Assembly: GCA_022419385.1 (NCBI GenBank)
Contig: JAJUBI010000003.1
Span: 4,030,001-4,094,000 of the forward strand
Origin: Paraconiothyrium sp. Pb-2020
Lineage: Eukaryota > Ascomycota > Dothideomycetes > Pleosporales > Didymosphaeriaceae
Length of the DNA: 64,000 nt
Direction of reading: 5' to 3'
In this document: positions 56,203-64,000 of the stretch, one piece after another
Layout: every line of letters begins with the position of its first letter
Numbering within the stretch: position 1 is the stretch's first letter
Made by a program: the position numbers and the translations under genes
The notes under the pieces: model-generated
Told to the model about the DNA's origin: nothing
The model's input: only the letters and a program-made list of their open reading frames with translations
Databases searched by the model: none

Positions 56203-57256
56203 ATGGCTTCGATGGATTACGAGTCCGAGCAACGCGGCTACGATGGTATGTTCTGCTTCTGCGCTTCGCCTGCTGCTACTGGTAAGCTTACTGACATACC
56301 GCGCAGATGAGCCCCGTGGCTACGATCGTGAGCGCAGCAGGTCTCCGCGCGTCGACCGTCGTGACCTAGATGACTCTCGCGCTCGCAGCGCTTCTCCCAT
56401 CAATCGCGACAGCCGGTAATTATACCCATCACCCCAGACTCAATGCGGCTGTACTGATAGCACACAGAGGCCCGCCCCCAGACTCGCGCGATGAGGACGA
56501 CAACAGCCGCAACCCGGGCTCCAACCTCTTCGTGACTGGTATCCATCCGAGTCTGAGTGAGGAAGAAGTCAGCCGTCTCTTCGAGAAATATGGCGAAGTC
56601 GAGAAGTGCAACATCATGCGTGATCCTCACACGAAGGAGTCGCGCGGCTTTGGCTTCGTCAAGATGGTCACTTCTGACCAGGCCGACGCTGCCAAGGAGG
56701 GCCTTCAGGGTGAAGTTCACCAGGGCAGGACGTTGAGCATCGAGAAAGCCCGTCGCGCTCGTCCACGTACCCCAACGCCGGGCAAATACTATGGCCCGCC
56801 CAAGCGTGGTGAGTTCCACGATTGAAGTTTGGCTGCAAGGACTAACATTTATCAGAATTTGGAGGAGGGGGTCGTGGAGGTCGCGGAGGTCCTCCCCGCT
56901 ACGGGGACCGCTACGATGATCGCCGCGGTGGTGGTGGTTACTCCGGCGGAGGCGGGTATGGGGGCGGCCGTCGTGACGATTACGGTTACCGAGGATCTCG
57001 TTACGAGGATCGACCCTACCGCCGGGACCGAGACGACTACGGCTCGCGTGGTGTTGATCGCTATGCTTCGCGTGACGACCGCTATGGCCGCGAGGAGCGC
57101 CGTGGCGGAGGTGGAGGATACTACAACGAGCGCCCGCCGCCTCCTGCGAGTGGAGCAGGCGGCTATGGAGACGCTCCTCCCCCTCGTCAGGAATCTTACG
57201 GCGGAGGTCGACCTTACGAGGACCGTGGTGGTGGTGATGAACGCTACTCCCGCTAG
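56203..57256 (+). CDS. RRM and RGG-rich RNA-binding protein (Tra2/SR-like)
   Basis: Four exons, 56203-56245, 56307-56415, 56468-56808 and 56856-57256, give 297 residues; introns are 61, 52, 47 nt. The N-terminus is Arg/Ser/Asp-rich (RERSRSPRVDRRD). A single RRM covers about residues 66-145 with RNP2 LFVTGI and RNP1 SRGFGFVKM, followed by ARRARPRTPTPGKYYGPPKR, a linker typical of Tra2-like SR proteins. The C-terminal 130 residues are rich in RGG, GYGG and Arg-Asp-Tyr repeats (GGGGRGGRGGPPRYGDRY). Such proteins bind RNA in the nucleus and influence splicing or mRNP assembly. The repeated Gly/Arg codons create long but meaningless open frames in the other frames and strand. Confidence 0.88.
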
Positions 57257-57652
57257 ACGCGTCGCTGACACTACCAGCGCCGTAACGGTTCTGTGATGCT
57301 GAGCACATCCTAGTCTGGGCGACATTCCTCGACTCTTCTCTCATGTAATCCTATACACTTCTTGCGGTTCGGTTTAATACGGCTTCACGTCACAGTTCGG
57401 GGATATGGTCGACAAAAGTTCTTCAATAAGGTTCACGGCGCAAGTAGCATACTCGATAGTTTGCCATCTTGTAGCCTCAGCATCTCATCACGGTTCTCGG
57501 CACTCGGTGGATTTCCTTAGGAGAAACGGTATCAACATTTCGGTAAAGGTTCCCAACGCCACAGACTTGGCCTTGGGTGCGCAATGCGTCTTCGTCTGCG
57601 TCGACACCAAATTGTACTTCTATATGTCCCCCATTCGATGCGTCCAGGACGT
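57257..57652. other. 3' flank of the RRM gene
   Basis: About 400 bases with no supported gene. Confidence 0.45.
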
Positions 57653-58758
57653 CAGAACTATCAGTCGTCACCACTTTCCGCGCCCTCAGCACTGTCTAAA
57701 TACTTCAATATCATATCTGGCTCCACCCTGACAGCGGGCGCGCCAGCAACCACTGCAATCGCCCGCACTCGTCAATAAGTGCGCTAGCAATCAACCTCAG
57801 CTATATCTGTTACATCACACCTGTAAATGCGGCCACATCTTTCGCCTTTCCTTCCCATCACCTGAATCTCGACAGCAAGTGAAGGGTCATTCCTCCATGA
57901 CACGATCGGCGATCCTCGACACATTATTGGTCATATCACGATTGCGAATATCGTCCTTCACCTTGCCGGTATCGTAACGTATACCTGTGAAAAGTGCTTG
58001 TTCCAGCACGGGCATTACGTAGGCCCAGGAGCTCAAACTCTTGTCCTCGGGCGGTAGGTCTCGCGTGCTTGCATGACAGCCTCAGTTCCATTCTGCGGTT
58101 AGACCAAGGTGCGTTGCCGTTTCCTTCCATTCTTGTCCAAATCCCTCTTGGCGTGTCTACCGCGTTGCGTTCCGTCACAAAGTGCGAGACCTGTCGCGCA
58201 AGCTCACAAGGTCATGTCCGCATTCCCGGCAAAGGACGTATAAGCCTGAATTGATTACGACTGGTGTGCATTATGATATCTTAAGCGTAGAAATCCGACA
58301 GTCAGACGATGTAGGCGAAACGCCATCTTCCGGAGCATGATGTGGGCTCTGGCGACGTAGATTTGTATCGAACCACCAACGTAGAGTGATAGTGTAGTTG
58401 TAAATGAATGACTCGCTGATGGCTGTGGCAATCAGGCTTCTCCTTGTTGTGCCTATGGGTACGGCGGGTAGCTCCAAAAAGACATGGCAGATATTTAAGC
58501 ACCAGGTCATGTACCACGGTGACTGATTTCATAGTGAAACATGGCTCCCGCCGAGCATGTACGGTGCAACAGCCTGCGCGACGCGAAGTAGGCACTTATA
58601 AAAACAGAACGGCCAGCGCCAAGAGCTAGTGCGGGTAGGGATAGGGCTACTGCTAAAGGCGTTAGGAAGCAAGGTGTGGGGGTGACTTGACGACGCTTGG
58701 TCTCAGGCTTGCGTGGCATAGTACGACGTTGCCAAAGGGATGTGATGGCTAGATTCAC
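57653..58758 (-). pseudogene. Unresolved minus-strand coding-like fragments (broken or multi-exon gene)
   Basis: Several minus-strand stretches read like protein but lie in different frames. From upstream to downstream: ATG at 58723 opening MPRKPETKRRQ and a hydrophobic segment FLTPLAVALSLPALALGAG; RRSLIATAISESFIYNYTITL and RWWFDTNLRRQ near 58335-58450; ELARQVSHFVTERNAVDTPR near 58150-58205; then LPPEDKSLSSWAYVMPVLEQ, ALFTGIRYDTGKVKDDIRNR and DMTNNVSRIADRVMEE, ending at a TGA near 57891. Another stretch, AIAVVAGAPAVRVEPDMILK, ends near 57653. I could not join them with convincing GT-AG introns, so the region may be a decayed gene with frameshifts or a gene whose introns I failed to place. The family is not recognised. 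Confidence 0.35.
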
Positions 58759-58958
58759 ACAGTGTGGCCAGCCGGGTCCTTGTCACCTCTCACTTTCACA
58801 CCAGCTTCTTGCTTCGCCCGCGTCCATGTCGCAACCAACATCATCATCAAGGTGAGCTGCGCGCAAACGACGACCAGACAACGGCCGCTTCCAGACAGCA
58901 CCACGGACCCCACGCAAATCCCCCGAGCCGTGGCGCGCTGCTTCCCGCCTCGCGTATC
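58759..58958. promoter_or_regulatory. Promoter region of the DUF3431 gene
   Basis: 200 bases before ATG 58959; possibly shared with the minus-strand fragment gene if that is real. Confidence 0.3.
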
Positions 58959-60164
58959 ATGACGCAGCGGAAGCTCATCCCGTTCCTTGCCCTCGGTGCC
59001 CTCGTCTTCTGTCTCTTCATATACTCTAGCCGCACATCGCGCGAGTCCTGGCAAAGTTTGCCCCAACACCTGCACTTCGGCGACCATGTTGGCGCAGAGC
59101 ACACAGAGCCCGACTTTGTCAATTGGAATCCAAAGCCGAACTACAAGGCCGGCTCGCCCCTGCCACCAGACCACAACTACACCTCGGTTTTGGTGATTGC
59201 TAAGACCAAGCGGGAGGATATACGATGGATGGAGAGCGAGCTCGTGGACCAGGAAAAGGCCATATATGTTGCAGATGACCCCACCGCACCGCTGCACCCG
59301 CCCAAGAACAAAGGTCACGAGGTTATGGTCTATCTATCCTGGATCATCGATAACTACGACAACCTGCCTGACGTCGCCATATTCATGCATGCGCACCAGT
59401 ACACTTGGCACAACGACGACCTCCTTGGGCACAATGCCGCCGACATGATCAAAAGACTGAGCAGGCCACGCGTGTGGAGGGAAGGCTTCGTGAATATGCG
59501 ATGCAACTGGTATCCGGGTTGTCCCGACTGGATGCATCCCGGGGAGACAGAGCAGAACGCGTTCAAGCAAGAAGAAGTTCTGCTAGCGAAGTCTTGGAGC
59601 GAGCTGTTTCCTCTCGACCCTGTGCCCTCTGTGCTTGCACAGCCGTGTTGCGCTCAATTCGCCCTCTCCCGCGAGCGCATCCAGGCTAAGCCATTTGCGC
59701 AATATCTCTGGTACCGCAATTGGCTCTTTTCGACAAAGCTACATGACTCCATGTCCGGCCGTATATGGGAGTACGTTTGGCAGTTCGTTTTCACAGGGAA
59801 CAACGTGCATTGTCCTAAAGAACACATTTGCTTCTGTGATCAGTATGGCAGTTGCTTTGGCGGCGAAAGAGAGTTTGAGGATTTCCTGAAAAAGAAGCAT
59901 GAACTGGAGGAGCGCGAACGTGAGCTCAATGACTGGAGGGAGCAAGGAAAGAAAAAAGAAGAAGCAAAGGAGAAAGGCAAGTTCGAGGAGGCTGAGCAAA
60001 TGGAGCAGCCTGAGCCTGGAAAAGGTGCCGTATTGGAGATGGACATACAGCGGCTGCGGCCCATTCTCGACAAGTTGAAAACAGATGCTTGGGAAAGGGG
60101 CAAAGATCCGAAAAATCGTGCCGAGGAGGCAGGACGGGAATGGCACGAAGGAGATGGGTTCTGA
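58959..60164 (+). CDS. DUF3431-family type II membrane protein
   Basis: Single exon, 401 residues. The frame is open farther upstream without an ATG, and ATG 58959 directly precedes a signal-anchor (LIPFLALGALVFCLFIYSS, about residues 6-24), so it is the natural start. The DUF3431 core shows VLVIAKTKREDIRWMESE, VYLSWIIDNYDNLPDVAIF, MHAHQYTWHNDD, MRCNWYPGCPDWMHPG, QPCCAQFALSRERI and YVWQFVFTG. The HxHxxxWHND element is characteristic. Function of the family is unknown; topology suggests the catalytic-like part faces the Golgi/ER lumen, and several glycosyltransferase-like features make a role in glycan modification possible. A charged coiled-coil tail (about 310-380) follows. Confidence 0.85.
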   Translation: MTQRKLIPFLALGALVFCLFIYSSRTSRESWQSLPQHLHFGDHVGAEHTEPDFVNWNPKPNYKAGSPLPPDHNYTSVLVIAKTKREDIRWMESELVDQEKAIYVADDPTAPLHPPKNKGHEVMVYLSWIIDNYDNLPDVAIFMHAHQYTWHNDDLLGHNAADMIKRLSRPRVWREGFVNMRCNWYPGCPDWMHPGETEQNAFKQEEVLLAKSWSELFPLDPVPSVLAQPCCAQFALSRERIQAKPFAQYLWYRNWLFSTKLHDSMSGRIWEYVWQFVFTGNNVHCPKEHICFCDQYGSCFGGEREFEDFLKKKHELEERERELNDWREQGKKKEEAKEKGKFEEAEQMEQPEPGKGAVLEMDIQRLRPILDKLKTDAWERGKDPKNRAEEAGREWHEGDGF

Positions 60165-60742
60165 TTGTAGGTACCTGTACATCTCCGGGTAACTTAAGCT
60201 TGACGGAGATTTGCCACCCAAGTAATGGGTCAAATGTACAGTATGGAAGCAATGCCATGACATGATCGTGCCCACGAGTCAGATACCTTGCTATTTCATG
60301 TAATAACAAGCGACACTTGTGGCTTACATAAGGAATGTATGCTTGTGTTTTGATGTTTGATGTTCTCGGAGGAGAGGCTGTACACCAATCACATAGACAG
60401 CAAGCCCGCACAACACGTATGCAAACAACGCAAACAGCGCAAACACAACACAAACACGCAAAGCGCAAGTAACACTACGCAGGTAATAGAGTCCAACAAA
60501 CCCGATGCGACACCCATCACTGCTCTCTGCTTCGATTGGAACCATTGTGCGGCATCCTCGGATCATCCGGATCTAGCCAGAAAGCGCAGTAAGATGCGTG
60601 TCCAGTCGATATGGTAGCGGTCGACGCAGTTGATGCTAGCACGCAACACGATCACTATGCTGACTTTCCGCGGTCTAGATGTATTCGCTAGATTGCATGA
60701 TGGCTCGATAAGCGATCGAGTGTCTGACTGGCGTTTGTCACA
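60165..60742. other. Intergenic region
   Basis: 578 bases, including a low-complexity CAAACGC/CAAACAC stretch described separately. Confidence 0.5.
60421..60470. repeat. Low-complexity CAAAC-rich stretch
   Basis: About 50 bases of imperfect GCAAACA, CAAACAC and CAAAGCG units on the plus strand. It looks like a degenerate microsatellite; no coding or structural role is evident. Confidence 0.6.
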
Positions 60743-62590
60743 ATGGCTGCAAATGCTCCGGACTTCAGAGAGCACTTGACCCCCGCAAACGTCGCATGGG
60801 CACCAGAAGTTGCCGAACATGCCCCCACGGTGCCCTCTAGATCCGCCTCGACAAACGATTGCGATGGGGTCATGCCAGCTCGATTGTCCGCGATACCCAC
60901 TCGCGCCCTGCAAGAAACTCATAACTTTGTAGAGTTGCTGGACGCTGCGACTACCGCTGCTGTAAAGGCGCAGGTGTTGGCTAGATCCGATGCTGCTTAT
61001 ACCATGAATACACAAAAGGGAAAGAGGAAGAGGTCGTCGAGTTCTCTGGACGATCATGAAGACGGTGCACCACCCAGTCTCAAGCGCGCTCGAGTGCATG
61101 CGACAGCTACTGAGTCAAGACAGGATGTCTCGTACGTGGGTATGCGTGATCTTGACCCGGACCCTGAGAAGCAAGCAGACAATGCAGGTCCTAGCCACAC
61201 AAATTCACCGGGCATACACTCCGCCCTAGCCCTTTTCCGAAGACCTTCCGAGAAGCTTCCTCGCAAGTACACGCGCCTCCCCATGTCGAAGCTTTTCATG
61301 TCGTTACAGCTTTCCCCGGAAAGCTTCTTGCGCTTGCAAGCCGAAGCCAAATCGTACATGCTTGATTCTGCGCATCCTGAGCGGCAAAGCTGCGTTGGAA
61401 ACAGAGGGAAAGGCGATACTGATATGGTTAGACTGCGACTGTTCAACTGCGTGCGGGACTTCCTAGATGGCGGCGCGGGAGAGCGGTTGTTCGGAGAGGG
61501 TGCGGCCAATAATAGGCAAGCGGGAGGTGACTCACATGAACTTGCCAGGGCATTAGGAGAAGATCAAGTACAAACACACACTGACCTCGTCTGGCCAAGA
61601 GATGGCAACAAGCTCATCAGCCTGGTCACACCTCTCCTTCGTCGTATGGTCACCAACGAGAGGCAACGCGTATACGCCATCGAGACTCGTAAGGGAGGAG
61701 CGAGGGGAAAGGAAGGCAGTGTGGAAGCCGCTGATGGAGTTGCAGTAGCAATGCAGCAACAGGATCCCGCCAGCATCAGCAAGTTTCCTTCTTCTCGGGG
61801 GCATGATGTTCCGGGCGTCGCTGCTTCATCCGAACGTGGCCCCTACCTGCTCGCCACCACTCGTCCACAGCCACGCACAGGTCCAGACTTGACGAATACA
61901 AGCATGTCGCTATGTTTACCTTTTGCCTGGTCATTCGATGATCATCCATCTGGTGGCAATGGCGATCCACTGCAGGACCATGACCGAACCCCTCAAATTA
62001 AACATCTCAATGTCTTTCTGAAGACGGACAGGTATATCATAGGATCAGTTCGATTCCGCCATGCGGCGGAGGCACTCCTCATCCAGTTATCATGGGCTGA
62101 TCTCCTGGTCTGCATCGGCCATCTGATGGAGCGGTGCGGCCGTAGTACTCAAAACCCATTACGCAAGGCCAGCCTTGACTTGGGCCTTGATGCTCTTCGT
62201 GGATTTGCTGTTGCTGCCACTAAAGCTCAAATTGGAGTTCGAGGTCACGAATGTATATCGTCACCGGATACAGAGCTCTTCTTAGGTCCTCTCCCAACAG
62301 AGGCATTGAGTAAATCTATACGCGAAACAAACGACTTGCAAAATGTTTTCACTGCACCGAGGCCTGAAGAAATACCAAGAGGTGGCGAATCTGGACCTAC
62401 CAAGCCTGTCATAAGGTCACCACTGCTAAATAATAACGAAACTAGTATGCTTACGTATCGTATCGAAGCTATGCGATCAATAGGGCGCGTGGTGGTCGAG
62501 AATGATAGGGATTGGGAGGCATTGAAACTAGATGTTGCATTTGCAGATTGGGCAGATCAGACATTGAATGCAATTGCGATAATGCAGTGA
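60743..62590 (+). CDS. Uncharacterised 615-residue fungal protein, probably nuclear
   Basis: Single exon, 615 residues, ATG 60743. I recognise no named domain. Basic clusters KGKRKRSSSS (about 92) and SLKRARVH (about 112) look like nuclear localisation signals. A well-ordered block, SEKLPRKYTRLPMSKLFMSL then SPESFLRLQAEAKSYMLD and RQSCVGNRGKGDTDMVRLRL (about 168-240), has the character of a conserved core. A second structured part is near VFLKTDRYIIGSVRFRHAAE and ALLIQLSWADLLVCIGHLME (about 430-475). The frame is long, and the composition is coding-like without repeats. It could be a transcription or chromatin-related factor, but nothing in the sequence proves it. Confidence 0.72.
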   Translation: MAANAPDFREHLTPANVAWAPEVAEHAPTVPSRSASTNDCDGVMPARLSAIPTRALQETHNFVELLDAATTAAVKAQVLARSDAAYTMNTQKGKRKRSSSSLDDHEDGAPPSLKRARVHATATESRQDVSYVGMRDLDPDPEKQADNAGPSHTNSPGIHSALALFRRPSEKLPRKYTRLPMSKLFMSLQLSPESFLRLQAEAKSYMLDSAHPERQSCVGNRGKGDTDMVRLRLFNCVRDFLDGGAGERLFGEGAANNRQAGGDSHELARALGEDQVQTHTDLVWPRDGNKLISLVTPLLRRMVTNERQRVYAIETRKGGARGKEGSVEAADGVAVAMQQQDPASISKFPSSRGHDVPGVAASSERGPYLLATTRPQPRTGPDLTNTSMSLCLPFAWSFDDHPSGGNGDPLQDHDRTPQIKHLNVFLKTDRYIIGSVRFRHAAEALLIQLSWADLLVCIGHLMERCGRSTQNPLRKASLDLGLDALRGFAVAATKAQIGVRGHECISSPDTELFLGPLPTEALSKSIRETNDLQNVFTAPRPEEIPRGGESGPTKPVIRSPLLNNNETSMLTYRIEAMRSIGRVVVENDRDWEALKLDVAFADWADQTLNAIAIMQ

Positions 62591-62664
62591 CCAGATAAGT
62601 TGTAGCTATCATACCTAGGATAGATAGCTAGACTCCCGACATTATATAGATCTCCTGGCATGGC

Positions 62665-64000
62665 TTACTGAGATACTATCCTCAACACCTCCTCACCCTC
62701 GCGCTGGCCCAAAATCTTCTCGTTTACCATATGTTCAAGCGCCTGTCTCACTTCTGCTCGTTGTGCTTTCCACTCAGGTTTGGCCGCAACGGCACCGTCA
62801 CCGTTTTCAAGAACTTGCTTCAAAACCTCCGCTACAACCGCCTTCGCCCCGGCGGCTTTCGCTTGCTCTCCTTCCCCAGCTCTCTCGGCGTAGCTCTTCG
62901 CTCCGCGGTAGAATACACCTGCATTCGAAACCAGCACAGTTCGACTCGACCTCCACGCTGGTTTAGCTGCGTCTAGGAACGAGAGGCTGAAGCGGGTAAG
63001 ATCCATGTCCGCTCGCGTGTCGAATATGTCTGCGAGGCGCTGAGGCGACAGATGCGCGTTGTATGGGGGTTTGACCAGCTGCGTGAGAAGCCTTTGCGCT
63101 TCGGAGAGAGCGTTCCATTGAGTCTCCGCATCCGAAGACGCAGCTGATGCTTCCTCCGCCACGTCTATGAGCGCGTCGGCATAAGCGGATTGCTGCGCCA
63201 CTTGCTGCTCTGGAGATTGTGAGCCTTGTATCAAGGTGGTAAACAGCGTCGAGACCGTGCTGGCATATTCCGACACTGTGAGGTTTCCGTTGCGATGGGA
63301 TGCTTGTGCAACGGCGACCTGGAATATAGTTGTGGCGAGGAGAGCATCGTCTTTGGGCGTTAGCACGTGCTCCTTTCTGGTGCTGGACGACGATATGGAT
63401 AATGTAGGGCCGGCCATTTCGTCTATTGTTGGAGGTGGTGGAGCGTTGTCAATAAGGGAGATCAGAGTCGAGATGCTAGTGTTGACTGTGTGAAGGCCCT
63501 CCTGGACTCGCTTCTCAAGGTTCGATACCTCAGTGGGATTGTATAAGCCCAGGAGCGTCGTCAAAGCGCCAAGTTGTGCAGTGCATGTTTCCAAAATGAC
63601 CTCGGGTGTAAGGGCTTCCTCGACTGTAGCCCACTCCCCGGCGGCGGAAGAAGCTTCAGAGGCAGCATCTGTGTTCTTCTCATCCTCCACTTCCGTCTGC
63701 ATACCTACTTCATTCAGCGGCAGGCTGCCTTGCTCCGTCTGCAGGTTGTTCCACTGCATGCTCATTTGCTCATACTCCCGCTGTTGCGCAGCAAGGCAAT
63801 TTGCAAACAGATCGGCCGCCTCTTCGAGCAATGGACGTGCGGTTGCTCTTGCCTCGGCCTCAGCCTCATCTTCCAGTAGTGCTTCTGCTAGTGAGCTGAG
63901 GACTTGACCGGTGTTGAATTGGATGTCTAGGTTTTCGCGGTTCAGTAGGAGTGCCGCTCGGTGAGAGGCCAGGGTTTCCTGTAGCAGGGCGACTTTATCG
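62665..64000 (-). CDS. TPR-like protein, N-terminus outside the window
   Basis: The minus-strand frame is open from the right edge to the stop at 62665, about 445 residues, and its start lies beyond the window. The visible part is helical with TPR-like spacing: ALLLNRENLDIQFNTGQVLS and SLAEALLEDEA near the edge, LLEEAADLFANCLAAQQREY, DALLATTIFQVAVAQASHRN, YADALIDVAEEASAAS, and an end rich in Ala/Glu helices (VRQALEHMVNEKILGQREGE). A Ser/Ala/acidic linker separates two helical halves. No intron is needed in this part. TPR proteins serve as scaffolds for protein complexes; the partner cannot be read from sequence. Identification as TPR-like rests on helix pattern and composition. Confidence 0.65.
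   Translation of the reverse strand, partial: DKVALLQETLASHRAALLLNRENLDIQFNTGQVLSSLAEALLEDEAEAEARATARPLLEEAADLFANCLAAQQREYEQMSMQWNNLQTEQGSLPLNEVGMQTEVEDEKNTDAASEASSAAGEWATVEEALTPEVILETCTAQLGALTTLLGLYNPTEVSNLEKRVQEGLHTVNTSISTLISLIDNAPPPPTIDEMAGPTLSISSSSTRKEHVLTPKDDALLATTIFQVAVAQASHRNGNLTVSEYASTVSTLFTTLIQGSQSPEQQVAQQSAYADALIDVAEEASAASSDAETQWNALSEAQRLLTQLVKPPYNAHLSPQRLADIFDTRADMDLTRFSLSFLDAAKPAWRSSRTVLVSNAGVFYRGAKSYAERAGEGEQAKAAGAKAVVAEVLKQVLENGDGAVAAKPEWKAQRAEVRQALEHMVNEKILGQREGEEVLRIVSQ

Noticed and set aside
56400..57344. 314-codon frame antisense to the RRM gene
   Set aside because: Mirror of the Gly/Arg/Asp repeat codons of the RGG exon; crosses three clear introns of the sense gene.

Overview
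The window reads as one contig piece of a filamentous ascomycete (Pezizomycotina; the overall style suggests Dothideomycetes, but that is inference). Protein genes are broken by many short introns, mostly 38-95 nt, with GT...AG ends and often a CTAAC- or CTGAC-like branch site. Single-gene transcription units alternate strands, there are no operons, and the recognisable products are fungal (GAB1, PMT1, NOP7, AFI1, Zn2Cys6 factor, Kex2-type propeptides). I joined exons by hand and checked reading phase at every junction, so most gene models are closed and in frame.

Left part, 1-20.4 kb, looks accessory and is gene-poor. It holds the tail of a probable FAD-linked oxidoreductase, a Myb/SANT-like protein, a SIRT4-like sirtuin, a secreted GH3 beta-glucosidase, a secreted Vps62-family protein, a monocarboxylate-type MFS transporter and a Zn2Cys6 transcription factor. 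These are followed by a sulfotransferase-like pseudogene with three separate lesions, a tRNA-His(GTG), and the C-terminal relic of a serine-protease-like gene. Intergenic gaps reach about 1.4 kb.

Right part, 20.4-64 kb, is mainly conserved housekeeping: an EF-hand protein, AFI1, a secreted histidine phosphatase, a sugar O-acetyltransferase, NOP7 (pescadillo), GAB1/PIG-U, MSH6, a short class II aldolase, a low-complexity protein carrying a coding minisatellite, ISD11, SF3A1/PRP21, PMT1, a 6-phosphogluconate-dehydrogenase-like protein, NTO1 (PHD-finger subunit of NuA3), an RRM/RGG protein, a DUF3431 protein, a 615-aa nuclear-looking protein, and a TPR-like protein cut by the right edge. Several start head-to-head over a few hundred bases (EF-hand/AFI1, NOP7/GAB1, MSH6/aldolase, SF3A1/PMT1, dehydrogenase/NTO1), so shared promoters are likely.

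I did not find a phage, plasmid, CRISPR or intact transposon, nor a clearly new multi-gene system. The most informative oddities are the triply broken sulfotransferase, an apparent one-base frameshift near the start of NTO1, unexplained coding-like fragments on the minus strand at 57.65-58.76 kb, the relic protease with its active-site serine changed, the 18-bp coding minisatellite, and several genes with extremely small first coding exons.
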